Below are positions 9,237 to 17,268 of a stretch of DNA of 64,000 bases, in pieces; the first letter of the stretch is position 1; each line of letters begins with the position of its first letter. The stretch is from 55-13 sp964501275 (GTDB taxonomy: Bacteria; Armatimonadota; Fimbriimonadia; Fimbriimonadales; Fimbriimonadaceae), in contig CAZCSP010000008.1 in assembly GCA_964501275.1 (NCBI GenBank), forward strand, positions 82,357-146,356, written 5' to 3'. Made by a program: the position numbers and the translations under genes. Under the pieces are notes generated by a model. The model was not told the DNA's origin. It made no database searches and worked only from the letters and a program-made list of their open reading frames with translations.

Positions 9237-9509
9237 CATGGACATCCTGTCCATGCGTCCCACAACCTTCCAGGTTGTGGAAACTTGTAATTGCCTCTCA
9301 TCAAGCACCATACAGGAGAACCCTTGGCAGGATGCCAAGAGGACGCATAGCCTGGAAGGCTATGCCACCAAAGATGTGGCATGGACATCCTGTCCATGTG
9401 TCCCACAACCTTCCAGGTTGTGGAGAGTTGCAGTTGCCTCCCACCAAGTACCAAGCCAGAGCCCTTGGCAGGATGCCAAGGGGACGCATAGCCTGGAAGG
9501 CTATGCTAC
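9233..9509. repeat. Tandem REP-like hairpin array between permease and ATPase
   Basis: Two near-identical units of about 140 bp lie in tandem, starting with GTAGCATGG and ending with ATGCTAC. Each unit holds four small palindromes: CATGGACATCCTGTCCATG, CCACAACCTTCCAGG-TTGTGG, CTTGGCAGGATGCCAAG and CATAGCCTGGAAGGCTATG. The loops share the cores CATCCTG/CAGGATG and CCTTCCAGG/CCTGGAAGG, so all eight look like variants of one hairpin. The first four bases include the permease stop codon. If transcribed with the operon the mRNA would carry eight successive stem-loops, which could stabilise or separate the two cistrons. Confidence 0.85.
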
Positions 9510-9524
9510 AGCCACGGAGGCATC

Positions 9525-11003
9525 ATGAACCCCATCCTTGAACTCCGGGGCATCACCAAACGCTATCCGGGCGTTACGGCTTTGGACTCGGTGGATGTCG
9601 CCATCCAACCCGGCGCAGTTCACGCCCTGATGGGAGAGAACGGGGCCGGGAAGAGCACGCTAGGCAAGGTGATCTGCGGCCTGATTCACCCCGACGCAGG
9701 CACGGTGGTCTTCAAGGGGCAGGAGGCGCGATTCAGCGACCCCGGCGAGGCGGTGCGGGCGGGGATTGGGATGGTCCACCAGGAGCTTCTCTTCTGTGAG
9801 AACCTGACCGTCGCCGAAAACCTCAGCCTGGGCGATATGCCGCGTCGGGGCGTTTTGGTACACCGCCAAGAGATGGCAACCCGAGCGCAAGAGGCCCTGG
9901 TCCGCATCGGCGCAAAGGTCGATCCCCATGCCCGTTTGGGAGCCTTACCGGTCGCCGTTCAGCAGATGGTGCAGATTGCCGGGGCGGTAGCCAAAGGGGC
10001 CGAAGTCTTGATCTTCGACGAGCCCACCTCCTCCCTCTCCCACGCCGAGTCCGAGCGCCTCTTCGAACTCATCGACCAACTCAAAGCCGACGGCGTCACC
10101 TGCATCTACATCTCGCACCGCATGAACGAAATCTTCCGCCTGTGCGACGCCATCACCGTCTTGCGAGACGGCAAGCACGTCGTCACGAAGCCCACTTCCG
10201 AGTTCGACCACGACTCCCTGGTGGCGGCGATGATCGGGCGGGATCTTCTTAAGTCCGAGTCGAGGGCGAACGAGTTGGGCGAAATCGCGCTGTCTATCTC
10301 CAACCTCTCCAGCCCCGGTAAGTTCCAAGACGTCTCCTTCCAAGTGCGAAAAGGCGAGGTTTTGGGCCTGGCGGGGTTGGTGGGGGCGGGGCGGACCGAG
10401 GTCGTGGAGGCCGTCTTTGGGCTCGACCGACGGGCGACGGGACGGGTCGAGGTCTTGGGGCAGGAGTTGCGGATCGGGTCGCCGCAAAGAGCCATCTCCC
10501 GCCGGGTCGGCCTGGTTCCCGAGGATCGCAAGCGGCACGGCCTGGTGCTGGGGATGCGGATTCGCGAGAATGAAACCCTCCCCATCCTGCCCCGCCTCGC
10601 CAGACTGGGTTTTGTCCAGCGCGGGAAGGAGAGGGATACTGCGCAGAAGTACTTCGACCGCCTCAGAATCCGCGCTCCCGGCCTGGAGTCGGTGACGGGC
10701 GGCCTCAGCGGCGGTAATCAGCAGAAGGTGGTCCTTGCCAAGTGGCTGGCCGCGGAGTGCGATGTGCTGATGGTGGACGAACCGACGCGGGGTGTGGACA
10801 TCGGGGCCAAGAGCGAGATCTACGACATCCTGCGCGAAGTCACGGCATCGGGCAAAGCCATCCTCATGGTCTCCAGCGAACTCCCCGAACTCATCGCCAT
10901 CGCCGACCGCATCCTGGTCTTCCGCAACGGCTCTGTCGTGGGGGAGGTCCGGCGGGTTGAGGCGACGGAAGAAAAGCTCATACGCCTGATGACGGGCGTC
11001 TGA
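9525..11003 (+). CDS. Sugar ABC transporter ATP-binding protein, RbsA/XylG type (two ABC domains)
   Basis: A 492-residue protein with two nucleotide-binding domains in tandem. N-half: Walker A GENGAGKSTLGK and Walker B VLIFDEPTSSLS. C-half: a degenerate P-loop region GLAGLVGAGRTEVVEAVFGL, the signature LSGGNQQKVVLAKWL and Walker B LMVDEPTRGVD. The unequal pair is standard for CUT2 importers. A GGAGG lies 7 nt before the ATG at 9525. Works with the permease at 8190; the missing binding protein may be elsewhere. The stop is followed after 2 bp by the convergent kelch gene. Confidence 0.9.
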   Translation: MNPILELRGITKRYPGVTALDSVDVAIQPGAVHALMGENGAGKSTLGKVICGLIHPDAGTVVFKGQEARFSDPGEAVRAGIGMVHQELLFCENLTVAENLSLGDMPRRGVLVHRQEMATRAQEALVRIGAKVDPHARLGALPVAVQQMVQIAGAVAKGAEVLIFDEPTSSLSHAESERLFELIDQLKADGVTCIYISHRMNEIFRLCDAITVLRDGKHVVTKPTSEFDHDSLVAAMIGRDLLKSESRANELGEIALSISNLSSPGKFQDVSFQVRKGEVLGLAGLVGAGRTEVVEAVFGLDRRATGRVEVLGQELRIGSPQRAISRRVGLVPEDRKRHGLVLGMRIRENETLPILPRLARLGFVQRGKERDTAQKYFDRLRIRAPGLESVTGGLSGGNQQKVVLAKWLAAECDVLMVDEPTRGVDIGAKSEIYDILREVTASGKAILMVSSELPELIAIADRILVFRNGSVVGEVRRVEATEEKLIRLMTGV

Positions 11004-11005
11004 AG

Positions 11006-11860
11006 TCACGGCGCAAACGAGAGGAGGAAGGGATCGCTTGGTTCGCCCCCGAAGATGATGGCTTTGCCACCTTCGATGATGTAAGCGAACCTCCTTCGCT
11101 CCAACTCCCGACCTGGACGAGGAACCCAGCCTTTGGCGCTCCACTCGATCGGGTGGCGACTGCCGTCGATGGCTCCGAAGAGAACCAGCTTTCCACCAAA
11201 AACGCCCGCTCCGCCAAAAATGCGGCTGCCTGAGAAGGACGCCTCTTTGCGCCACTTGTTGGCCACCGGATCATAGGACTCCACCTGTCCTTCCCGGCTC
11301 ACCGAGCTGCCAGCTCCGCCAAGCGCCCACAGTCGATCTTGGAAGGCGGCCAAGCAGTGCCCATGCCGTGGGGTTGGCATCGGGGCCAGTTCTTTCCATG
11401 TCTTTGTCGCCTCTTCGAATCGAAACAGCGACGGCGAATTGGAGGCGTTTGTCCGGTCCGAAGTCCCGTTAAATCCGCCGGAGAGATATAGCTGGTCCTT
11501 CCAGACTAGAGCCGCCGTCCGGGTCATGGGATGGGGCAGCCGACCGAATGCAGACCACCTGTCTTGGTGGATGTCATAAGCGTCAATTCGGTCGGAATGG
11601 TTGGCCTGCGCGTCCAGCCCGCCCATCACCAGAACTTTGCCTCTCCACTCCACCGCCGAGGCGAACGAACGGGGGTGCGGCATCGACCTGCCCTTGGTCC
11701 AAATCTTGGACCTCAGAGTGTAAATCCAGGTATGCCCAACGCCCAACGGCCATCCTTCGCCTGCCACGACCACGCGGTCGCCTACCCGCACTGCAATGTG
11801 GCCCGCCATCTCGGGCGGAACCGACAAGCAGGCAACGGCAAGTAAAACGACGGCGATCAT
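11006..11860 (-). CDS. Exported kelch-repeat beta-propeller protein
   Basis: A 284-residue product with a short signal peptide (MIAVVLLAVACLSV) and at least five kelch motifs, seen as blades with GG doublets followed by Y/W spacing (KVLVMGGLDAQ, QLYLSGGFNG, RLWALGGAGS, KLVLFGAIDG, KAIIFGGEPS). Kelch propellers mostly bind sugars or proteins, and galactose-oxidase-like and sialate mutarotase relatives exist, but no catalytic residues are recognisable. It is convergent with the ABC ATPase and divergent from the GHL10-like gene; a joint role in carbohydrate handling is only a guess from position. Confidence 0.75.
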   Translation of the reverse strand: MIAVVLLAVACLSVPPEMAGHIAVRVGDRVVVAGEGWPLGVGHTWIYTLRSKIWTKGRSMPHPRSFASAVEWRGKVLVMGGLDAQANHSDRIDAYDIHQDRWSAFGRLPHPMTRTAALVWKDQLYLSGGFNGTSDRTNASNSPSLFRFEEATKTWKELAPMPTPRHGHCLAAFQDRLWALGGAGSSVSREGQVESYDPVANKWRKEASFSGSRIFGGAGVFGGKLVLFGAIDGSRHPIEWSAKGWVPRPGRELERRRFAYIIEGGKAIIFGGEPSDPFLLSFAP

Positions 11861-11921
11861 CTTATCGATCTATCTGCTTCCCAAGGCACAGCGTTCCCAA
11901 TCCGAGTAAAGTTCTCCTCGG

Positions 11922-13157
11922 ATGGCAGTTCTTCAGGTTCGAGGCGTTTGGGGTGGGACGGGGGAGTGCGGTTCGACTCGCGACTCGGTGGCAAGCTATG
12001 TGGGGCGGCTGGCGGATGTCGGGGTCAATGCAATCTTCATGGGAATCAAAGAGGGCGATGGGCGGCTTTGTTGGCCCAGCGAACGCTTTCCCCAGGCGGT
12101 CAAGCCGCCTTATGCCGAGTTCGACCTGCCTGCGGTTCTGCTTGAGGAGTGCCAAAAGCGCGGGGTTCAGCTTCATGCCTGGTTGATCGACTACTATGAG
12201 GGCGAGCAGGGCGCGGCTTATCGGGAGCATCCCGAGTGGGCGGCGCTCGATGCCTATGGCCGCCCGACCAGCGAGGAGACGCTTCGGGGGCGACGGTACA
12301 GTTCGGTCTGGATGTGCCCAGCCCGTCGGACCGGCTATACCGATCAGTGGCTGGTGCCGATTCATGAGGAGTTGGCTTCCCGGTACGAGTTCGCCTCGAT
12401 CCACCACGACTACATCCGCTACCCCGGCGACCTCGCGCCAGACCAATACTGCTTCTGCGACTACTGCCTGGAGGAGATCGTCCGGTATGCGGGGTACGTC
12501 AACGAAGCCTATCCCGACGAGCCGTTTCTCCACGAACTCTACGACCGTCCCTACCTGGAGTCGCACTGGGAGCAGAGTCCACGGGTCTTGCCTTCCGCCT
12601 GGTCAAGTTGGCCGCGTGACTGGAAGGCGAAATTCTTGTTGGAAGGCTCGTTCTTCCAGAATGGGCGGAGCGATTTGGACTACTTCTTCTACCGTTTCCG
12701 CACCGAGCAGATCAACCGCTTCGCCAGGGAGGCTTACCAGGCGGTCAAGGCGATCAACCCGAGGATCAAGCTGTCGGGCGCGATCTTCAAGAATCCGGTC
12801 CAGAGTGGCCGGTTCATCGGGCAGGATTGGCGGCAGTTCGCGGCTTGGATGGAGATCGCGGTCCCGATGGACTACCGCGACCATTTCCCCGGCACGTTCG
12901 AGCAGTATCTGAACCTGTTGGAGGAGACGATCCGGCGGCAACAGGTTTGGGCCGCGGAGATGGAGTCGCTTTGGATCGGGACCGCCGTCAACTTCCTCTT
13001 CAAGGAGGAGCCCGATGGCCCCTATCCCACCGAGAAGCTGTCGCAGGTGCTAGAGCGCATCGCCTCGACTGGAGCGCAGGGCGCGGTCCTGTTCTCCTCC
13101 GGCCAGTTCGAGCGCTACGGAATCTGGGATCACCTGGCCAAACACGGCTGGCCCTAA
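11922..13157 (+). CDS. GHL10-like (DUF187-type) glycoside hydrolase-like protein
   Basis: The 411-residue protein resembles the GHL10 family of (beta/alpha)8 hydrolases: an N-terminal RGVWGGTGE strand, VGVNAIFMGIKEG, HAWLIDYYEG and the very characteristic FASIHHDYIRYPGDL motif near residue 165. A cysteine cluster CFCDYC (about 180-186) is an unusual addition that could bind metal. No signal peptide, so it may act on imported oligosaccharides, or the export signal is atypical. Its TAA stop forms the first three bases of a foldback element (13155-13408). Substrate unknown. Confidence 0.7.
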   Translation: MAVLQVRGVWGGTGECGSTRDSVASYVGRLADVGVNAIFMGIKEGDGRLCWPSERFPQAVKPPYAEFDLPAVLLEECQKRGVQLHAWLIDYYEGEQGAAYREHPEWAALDAYGRPTSEETLRGRRYSSVWMCPARRTGYTDQWLVPIHEELASRYEFASIHHDYIRYPGDLAPDQYCFCDYCLEEIVRYAGYVNEAYPDEPFLHELYDRPYLESHWEQSPRVLPSAWSSWPRDWKAKFLLEGSFFQNGRSDLDYFFYRFRTEQINRFAREAYQAVKAINPRIKLSGAIFKNPVQSGRFIGQDWRQFAAWMEIAVPMDYRDHFPGTFEQYLNLLEETIRRQQVWAAEMESLWIGTAVNFLFKEEPDGPYPTEKLSQVLERIASTGAQGAVLFSSGQFERYGIWDHLAKHGWP

Positions 13158-13408
13158 AGCCTGTATGTTAGTTCAAGCTCGTCGTACGGCGTCATGGTGA
13201 GCGATAGCGGCCCGAGCCTTTTGTTTTTTTGCAGAGTGTCCTATGCCGCGAAGTCGAACCACCCCACCCGGTTGCAAGTAAGAAAGGAACTACAGACGGG
13301 TGAGGTCCTTCGACTCGCGACCAGCAAACGGCCCTACTACAAACTTCATTTGGCTCGTTCAGGATGACGCCGTTCCGAAGCTAGGCCGAATCTACTCACA
13401 AGCTCTTA
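13155..13408. mobile_element. Foldback/MITE-like element, copy 1
   Basis: A 254-bp element with imperfect terminal inverted repeats starting TAAAGCCTGTATGTTAG on the left and, read from the right end, TAAGAGCTTGTGAGTAG. Inside, both arms carry ACGGCGTCAT and a longer stem around CGAAGTCGAACCACC against GGTCCTTCGACTCGCG, so the whole element can fold on itself. It has no coding capacity. A second copy is at 19219-19435. Both ends coincide with stop codons of the flanking convergent genes (13155-13157 and 13406-13408), and the TA termini suggest insertion at TA dinucleotides. Confidence 0.8.
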
Positions 13409-13657
13409 GTGGCCGTCTTCGGAAGACTGTTCGGTCATCTTGCGCACCCACAGCAGGATGCCGCCGATGAGAATTCCCAACACGCCGCCTCCGACGAAGC
13501 CAGTCAGCATCTCGGAGATTCGGTAGTCCTGGTGAACAGGGTTCCCGGCGGCGTTGAACAAGGGCCAAAGCCAGGCTCCAAGAATCGACATCGCAAAGGG
13601 GAAAACTCCCAAAGAAACGGCAAGGGCCATCTTATCGGCTTCATGGTCGCGATCCAT
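13406..13657 (-). CDS. Small two-helix membrane protein, unknown
   Basis: An 83-residue protein with two hydrophobic segments (about 10-36, LAVSLGVFPFAMSILGAWLWPLF, and 50-70, MLTGFVGGGVLGILIGGILLW) and charged ends (MDRDHEADK, RKMTEQSSEDGH). Not recognised as a named family. Coding is supported by the membrane-protein pattern with basic residues right after the second helix and by a tidy fit between a foldback element and the PhyH gene. Its TAA stop is contributed by the right end of the foldback element. No good ribosome site is visible upstream of the ATG. Confidence 0.6.
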   Translation of the reverse strand: MDRDHEADKMALAVSLGVFPFAMSILGAWLWPLFNAAGNPVHQDYRISEMLTGFVGGGVLGILIGGILLWVRKMTEQSSEDGH

Positions 13658-13731
13658 AGTTGACTTCTATTATGGGCGCTTTTGTGGGATGTGTAAACGC
13701 TGAGCGAGTGGACATCCCACCTCTTCACCTT

Positions 13732-14583
13732 TTAATGCGCGGCAGTTGCCGCCTCCATATCTCCCACCATTTCGATCACCTGCTTCCCATCTTTGTCCAC
13801 CAACACCCCACAAGGTCCGCCACCCCAAGGGTTCTCCTCCAGACCGTCGACCACCGAACCGTCGAACCGGTAAACGGGGAAGTAGTAGTGGGCGACCTTC
13901 TCGGCGACGCCCTCGATATAGTGGCCGACGATGATCCGCCGGAACCGGGTGTCGGAGGAGTTCGGGCCCGATCCATGGACCAGGGAGCCGTTGAAAAACA
14001 GCACGTCGCCCTCCCTCATGACCATCGGGACAGGCTGGCAGTCCTGGGGCAGAGGGACTTGTTCCGAGGTGAAACTCTGGGAAGCGTCGGAGGTTCCGGG
14101 GCAGAGCATGGGGATCCCCTGGGTGCCAGGCACCACTGACATGCAGCCGTTCTCCTCGTCGATGTCCTCCAGGGCCAGCCACGCCGCCATACAGGTGCCC
14201 GGCTCGGCTCGCAGGTAGCGCTGATCCTGGTGCAAAGCCTGCCCCCTGGCTCCGGGAGGTTTGAAATAGACCATCGTCTGCACCGCATACGGCTCTCGCT
14301 CATAGAAGGCGGTCAGCCACTGCCGAATCCGATCGTCCACCATGAAGTCCATCGCCACTTGGTCCGCCCGATGAGGCTGAAGCAGACGCGGATAGCGTTT
14401 GAGGGGATCATCGCTGGTCAGATCGACGCCGCCCTCGGCCCACCCGTCGCCTCCGCGCTCCACCATGTCGGTGAAATACTCTCGGAGTTTGGTGGTCTCC
14501 TCTTTGCTGAAGAGGCCCGGCTCCAGGACATAGCCCTCGCGGCGATATTGCTCAACTTTTTCGGGATCAACGATAGATTTCAT
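13732..14583 (-). CDS. Phytanoyl-CoA dioxygenase (PhyH) family Fe(II)/2-oxoglutarate oxygenase
   Basis: 283 residues from the ATG at 14583, which follows AGGAAG at good spacing; the longer frame to 14676 has no ribosome site and would cross the AraC promoter. The double-stranded beta-helix metal triad is visible as H-x-D in LHQDQRYLRAEPG and the distal His in NGSLVHGSGPNSSDTRFRR, with the Arg that binds 2-oxoglutarate just after. MSVVPGTQGIP lies between, as usual. PhyH proteins hydroxylate diverse small molecules. The AraC-family gene starts 75 bp away on the other strand and is the obvious candidate regulator. Confidence 0.87.
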   Translation of the reverse strand: MKSIVDPEKVEQYRREGYVLEPGLFSKEETTKLREYFTDMVERGGDGWAEGGVDLTSDDPLKRYPRLLQPHRADQVAMDFMVDDRIRQWLTAFYEREPYAVQTMVYFKPPGARGQALHQDQRYLRAEPGTCMAAWLALEDIDEENGCMSVVPGTQGIPMLCPGTSDASQSFTSEQVPLPQDCQPVPMVMREGDVLFFNGSLVHGSGPNSSDTRFRRIIVGHYIEGVAEKVAHYYFPVYRFDGSVVDGLEENPWGGGPCGVLVDKDGKQVIEMVGDMEAATAAH

Positions 14584-14658
14584 TTTCTGCTTCCTATCAT
14601 AATCCTGCCAAGTTGGAAAACGATGCGTTGTCTCGCTCCAATCATCTAATATCCTGCT

Positions 14659-15480
14659 ATGCGCGCCATCGATCAAGACAACGATCCTTTAGTCGCCAGC
14701 CTCATCGTCGATCACTGGATCGAGCGCACCGGCTATTGGACCGCTCGGCACAAAGGCGCCACCAGCTGGCTCGCGATTCTCACACTAAGCGGCTCGGGAA
14801 GGTTTGTGCATCGGGAAGGCGAGTTTGACGCCAAGCGCGGCGACATGGTTTTGATGCGCCCAAAGCGGATGCACGAGTACGGCATGGCTCCCGGCTGCAA
14901 GGAATGGGATTTCCAATGGGCCCATTTCCACCTGCGCCCCCACTGGCTCAGCCTGCTCCAATGGACGCCGGTCGGGCCGGGAATGATGCGGGAAAGTCTT
15001 TCCGAACCGGATATAGAGACAGCCTCCGATGCCATGGAGAAGGCACTGGAGGCATCCCGCCAGTCCGGGCGCTTTTCTGACGCCCTCGCCCTCAACCACC
15101 TGGAACGCGCCCTCATCGTCGTGGCCTCTCGTGCCTCTGCCTCCCAAGGCCCCAAGATTGACTCCCGAATCAAGAGCGTGATCGCCCAGATGCAGCGCGA
15201 CCTTTCACTTCCGCTATCGGTGGCGGATTTGGCAAAGGCCGTCGGTCTCAGTGAGTCGCGCCTGGCCCACCTCTTCTCCCAGGAGACAGGGGTCCCGCCC
15301 AGACGCTACTTGGAGAACCTGCGTCTGGAACGGTCCAAACAGCTGCTGGAGCTCACCGACCTCACCATCCGCGAGATCTCCCACTCGTTAGGATTCGTCA
15401 GCGAGTTCTACTTTTCACAAAGGTTCCAGGCCGCCACCGGGGAACGCCCCTCCGCCTTCCGGGCCAGACTGAGAGCTTAG
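14659..15480 (+). CDS. AraC-family transcriptional regulator with cupin-like N-terminal domain
   Basis: 273 residues. The N-terminal half looks like an AraC sensing domain of cupin fold (GSGRFVHREGEFDAKRGDMVLMRPKRMHEYG). The C-terminal 100 residues hold two helix-turn-helix units: LSVADLAKAVGLSESRLAHLFSQETGVPPRRYL and LTIREISHSLGFVSEFYFSQRFQAATGERPSAFR, ending in the standard AraC C-terminus. Divergent from the PhyH oxygenase across 75 bp, a layout typical of a local activator. Ligand unknown. Confidence 0.9.
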   Translation: MRAIDQDNDPLVASLIVDHWIERTGYWTARHKGATSWLAILTLSGSGRFVHREGEFDAKRGDMVLMRPKRMHEYGMAPGCKEWDFQWAHFHLRPHWLSLLQWTPVGPGMMRESLSEPDIETASDAMEKALEASRQSGRFSDALALNHLERALIVVASRASASQGPKIDSRIKSVIAQMQRDLSLPLSVADLAKAVGLSESRLAHLFSQETGVPPRRYLENLRLERSKQLLELTDLTIREISHSLGFVSEFYFSQRFQAATGERPSAFRARLRA

Positions 15481-15504
15481 GACCCCCATATGTGCTTCAT
15501 GGCC

Positions 15505-15539
15505 ACTGGGAGGGGCAAAAGCCACTACCTCCCCCCAGT
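15505..15539. terminator. Putative bidirectional terminator hairpin
   Basis: ACTGGGAGG pairs with CCTCCC(ccc)AGT across a 14-base loop, between the converging ends of the AraC gene and the prepilin-like gene. A short T run (gtttt) follows on the plus side. No long T tract, so only moderately convincing. Confidence 0.4.
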
Positions 15540-15579
15540 CGTTCAAGTTTTAAAGAGGCGGGAGAAACAGGTGTAAGCG

Positions 15580-16455
15580 TTAGTTAAGATCCCAGATGTA
15601 GGCGGAGGTGTCGCGGATCGAGCCTTCCCAGTTCTCTCGGACCTCGCACCCAGCGGAGAGCATGCCGGAGGTGATCGAAGTGGCGCTGCCGTCGATTCGG
15701 ATGAGATTCATCCTTCCTTGGTGCCAGGGCCAGGCAGAGCCGTAGAGGTAAGGAGAGTCCTTGTCCTTCTCCCAACCCACCGAGTTGCTTTCCGTTGGGG
15801 AGAATATCTCCGATCCGTTGATAGAGAACGTGTCGTACCGTTGGCCGTTACGAACCTCAAACCGGCAGGGAGGCATTACCAGCCAGCTTCCTCCGCCATA
15901 GGGAACCCCGTTCGCAGTACGTCCCCAAACGCTGTCCACAAAAAGCAGCGTCTTGGAGGGCTCGGATACGCTGGTCATCGCTCGGGGGTCGGCGGTCCAA
16001 CGTCCGTTCGTCTTATAAACGGGAGCCAGATAGGCATAGTTGTAACCAGCATTGACTCTCTGGGATGCCGAGTAATACTTCGAGTAGGTGTCGCCGGGAA
16101 CCAGGTCCTGGTCGAAGGTCGTCTCCATCGCCGGCCGCTCGCCATGATCGCTGGGGCAGGTATAGATGGCGAACATTTTCGCGTAGGGAAGCGTCAGCTG
16201 AACCCAGGTGCGGTCGTTTTTCGAGTTTGCCGGAACCGAAGGCTGGTGGTTTACCGGCATCATGCGGTCGTCCCAGTCGGTGACATACAACGTGGTCGCA
16301 AGTTGAAGCTGCCTGAAGTTCGAGAGACAGGTGGCTCGGTTGGCCGATGTGCGCACTAGCTTGAACACAGGCAGGAGCACGCTTGCCAAGATCACCATGA
16401 TGGCAAGCACGACTAGAAGCTCCGGCAGTGTGAACGCAAGTTTGTTTCGGGCCAC
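15580..16455 (-). CDS. Prepilin-type N-terminal cleavage/methylation protein (DUF1559-like pseudopilin)
   Basis: A 291-residue product starting MARNKLAFTLPELLVVLAIMV, a class III (type IV pilin) signal with Phe at +1 and Glu at +5, although the usual Gly at -1 is Ala. After the hydrophobic helix comes TSANRATCLSNFRQLQLATTLYVTDWDDRM, typical of the large pseudopilin families abundant in Planctomycetes and Armatimonadota. The C-terminal part contains an FVDSVWG segment and a WHQGRMNLIRIDGSA segment seen in these H-X9-DG proteins. Likely secreted or assembled by a type II/IV pilus-like machine not in the window. Confidence 0.85.
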   Translation of the reverse strand: MARNKLAFTLPELLVVLAIMVILASVLLPVFKLVRTSANRATCLSNFRQLQLATTLYVTDWDDRMMPVNHQPSVPANSKNDRTWVQLTLPYAKMFAIYTCPSDHGERPAMETTFDQDLVPGDTYSKYYSASQRVNAGYNYAYLAPVYKTNGRWTADPRAMTSVSEPSKTLLFVDSVWGRTANGVPYGGGSWLVMPPCRFEVRNGQRYDTFSINGSEIFSPTESNSVGWEKDKDSPYLYGSAWPWHQGRMNLIRIDGSATSITSGMLSAGCEVRENWEGSIRDTSAYIWDLN

Positions 16456-16470
16456 GTCAAAAACTCGAAA

Positions 16471-17268
16471 TCATTTTATTATAGCAAGTCGTCTCTTGTC
16501 TGACAATCCGTATACATCAACCCACTCACAGGTCTCGAAACCCTGGCCCTCATACCAGCTTGTCAAAGTCTCGTCGCACTGGAGGCTCACGAACTTACCT
16601 TTTTCATACGCGAGCCGTTGCGTTTCCGAGACAACCTTGGCTCCCCAGCCCCGATTCCGCATACTTGGCCTCACGCAGAGATTGAAGAGCCCCAGCACGT
16701 TTTCGTCCTCGACGAGCATCGCGGCGGCGATAAGATCAAACCGCTGGTAGACCCCGTATAGGTTCAGGTCGGCAGCTCCGCTCGTGGCTTCGGCGACGCG
16801 TCGTTTGAAGTTCGCAGAATGTCGGCCAAAGAACTGATTTGCCATGAATATGGCAATGGATCGCCGCTCGGCCATGCCAGCAGCAAGTCGCAGGGATATC
16901 CCATCCTCTGCTCTGCGTGGCTCCCAATACATCTGCTGCAAGGAGTAGGTCCGCTGAAACCCGGCCCTCGTCAAAAGCTCATCGCGCACTTCGCGGGAAA
17001 GCGGCGTATCGCCCGGAACTGAGTAGACGCTGAAGTAGCGGCGCTCGATGGCAAGCTCCACCAGACGGTTCGCGGCCCACGGGTCCAACGAGAGTCGCCC
17101 GGCGAAGTTGCAGATTGGGTGGTCAAAGTTTCCTAAGCAGGCGTCGAACCCCTCCTGCCGTGAAACCACCGATCCCGGCGATGCTGCGCCGAGGGCGAAA
17201 TAGGTTCGGAGCAGATTGTCCGCCCCGGCGTGAGATAGGTCGGCGGCGGTCACAAGACTCGGCTCCAA
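16471..17268 (-). CDS. GNAT-family N-acetyltransferase
   Basis: 265 residues. The C-terminal half shows the GNAT core: GLFNLCVRPSMRNRGWGAKVV is motif A with the acetyl-CoA-binding R-x-x-G-x-G-like loop, followed by YEKGKFVSLQC and a WYEGQGFETCEW element of motif B. The N-terminal half (to about 130) is diverged and looks like a second GNAT-like domain. The start overlaps the end of the upstream hydrolase by 19 bp, so the two are co-transcribed and probably coupled. Substrate unknown. Confidence 0.8.
   Translation of the reverse strand: MEPSLVTAADLSHAGADNLLRTYFALGAASPGSVVSRQEGFDACLGNFDHPICNFAGRLSLDPWAANRLVELAIERRYFSVYSVPGDTPLSREVRDELLTRAGFQRTYSLQQMYWEPRRAEDGISLRLAAGMAERRSIAIFMANQFFGRHSANFKRRVAEATSGAADLNLYGVYQRFDLIAAAMLVEDENVLGLFNLCVRPSMRNRGWGAKVVSETQRLAYEKGKFVSLQCDETLTSWYEGQGFETCEWVDVYGLSDKRRLAIIK

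Noticed and set aside
9233..9509. Possible small CRISPR array because of repeated units
   Set aside because: Units are about 140 bp, internally palindromic and only two in number; there are no short direct repeats with unique spacers and no cas genes.
9945..11255. Long minus-strand frame of over 400 codons across the ABC ATPase
   Set aside because: Antisense shadow of the well-supported ATPase and kelch genes, with no domain signature.
13155..13408. Foldback element as a tRNA or structured RNA gene
   Set aside because: No cloverleaf, T-loop sequence or CCA-like end; a second divergent copy with inverted termini points to a mobile repeat.
14659..15480. AraC regulator as regulator of the rhamnose operon
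   Set aside because: It is about 29 kb away and divergently paired with the PhyH oxygenase gene, a much better candidate target.
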